Below are positions 4,927 to 5,174 of a stretch of 5,174 bases of DNA, piece by piece. Numbering within the stretch: the first letter of the stretch is position 1; every line of letters begins with the position of its first letter. Made by a program: the position numbers and the translations under genes. The notes under the pieces were generated by a model. The model saw nothing but the letters and a program-made list of their open reading frames with translations. It made no database searches and was not told the DNA's origin. Source of the DNA: JAAXQD01 sp032126435 (lineage in GTDB: Bacteria; Desulfobacterota; Desulfobacteria; Desulfobacterales; UBA11574); the NCBI GenBank assembly GCA_032126435.1, contig JAQBBE010000202.1, forward strand, positions 1 to 5,174, given 5' to 3'.

Positions 4927-5174
4927 ATGGGAAATGATATTCATATATGTAAAAGTTGTGGGACGGTAAAGAAGGATTCCGGTCATCTGTGTGATCCGGT
5001 GGAATTGACGGAAGCGTATGTTTGTGAGCACTGCGGCCAAGCAGACAAAGACCCCAGGCATATATGCAAACCAAAACTGCAACATGTTAACTTTGTTTGC
5101 ATATCCTGCGGACGGGTGGCAGAACTGCCCAAGCAGCTCTGCAATCCAAGGGATATTGTGCTCATGGCAAAGGG
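4927..5174 (+). CDS. CxxC-repeat (zinc-ribbon-like) small protein, 3' end beyond window
   Basis: An open frame from ATG 4927 with no stop before the edge (82 codons seen). AAGGA at 4914-4918 with 8-nt spacing gives an excellent ribosome site. The protein is three tandem modules with an exact 25-residue period: CKSCG...HLC (C8, C11, H20, C22), CEHCG...HIC (C33, C36, H45, C47) and CISCG...QLC (C58, C61, Q70, C72). Each is C-x2-C-x8-H-x-C, ideal for one zinc (or Fe) per module, except that the third has Gln for His. The linkers read DPVELTEAYV, KPKLQHVNFV and NPRDIVLMAK. There is no signal peptide or membrane segment, so it is probably cytoplasmic. The family is not recognised by name; a role in nucleic-acid or protein binding, or metal handling, is possible. 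It is preceded by a sigma-54-like promoter, so it is probably transcribed separately from the transferase gene. That it is coding is nearly certain. Confidence 0.85.
   Translation, partial: MGNDIHICKSCGTVKKDSGHLCDPVELTEAYVCEHCGQADKDPRHICKPKLQHVNFVCISCGRVAELPKQLCNPRDIVLMAK

Noticed and set aside
4867..5165. Two minus-strand frames (4867-5085 and 4983-5165) over the CxxC gene
   Set aside because: The plus strand encodes three exact CxxC modules with a strong ribosome site. The minus frames are reverse shadows of those repeats.

Overview
The window looks like chromosomal DNA from a mesophilic Gram-negative bacterium of the deltaproteobacterial / Desulfobacterales type. This is inferred from family content: a DUF3047 exported protein, a fused rSAM/selenodomain-associated transferase pair, a CxxC-repeat small protein behind a sigma-54-like promoter, and a 'GCCACCAAGGCAC' intergenic palindrome. 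There is no rRNA or marker gene, so the lineage is a guess. Genes have mixed third positions; the intergenic gaps are long and AT-rich. No tRNA, rRNA, CRISPR array or intact insertion sequence was recognised.

Layout, left to right. (1) Positions 1-659, minus strand: the first ~219 codons of a type I restriction-modification methylase subunit (HsdM), cut by the window edge exactly in its SAM-binding motif I. (2) Positions 660-1136: an AT-rich gap with no convincing gene. It contains a cluster of 12-bp repeats with three units in ~10-bp phase, and a 47-bp imperfect palindrome. (3) Positions 1137-2272, minus strand: a probable small operon of a 46-residue helical protein with a TTG start, a DUF3047 protein with a signal peptide, and a less certain 69-residue protein. 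(4) Positions 2490-3173, plus strand: a TVP38/TMEM64 (VTT/DedA-like) membrane protein. (5) Positions 3243-3314: a palindromic repeat. (6) Positions 3368-4711, plus strand: a two-domain transferase, DUF2064/TIGR04282 fused to a TIGR04283 glycosyltransferase-2 domain. (7) Positions 4844-4859: a sigma-54-like promoter, followed by a partial gene (4927 to the edge) for a protein built of exact 25-residue CxxC modules.

How they may work together: the VTT protein and the fused transferase are the clearest functional pair. TIGR04282 and TIGR04283 are known companions of radical SAM/selenodomain enzymes (the family that includes the arsenosugar-forming ArsS), so this could be an outlying part of such a pathway, although no radical SAM gene is visible here. 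The DUF3047 operon diverges from it and has no known function. The restriction-modification gene is probably a separate unit. The parts most worth a second look are the CxxC-repeat protein, the overlooked 46-residue gene upstream of DUF3047, and the phased repeats upstream of hsdM.
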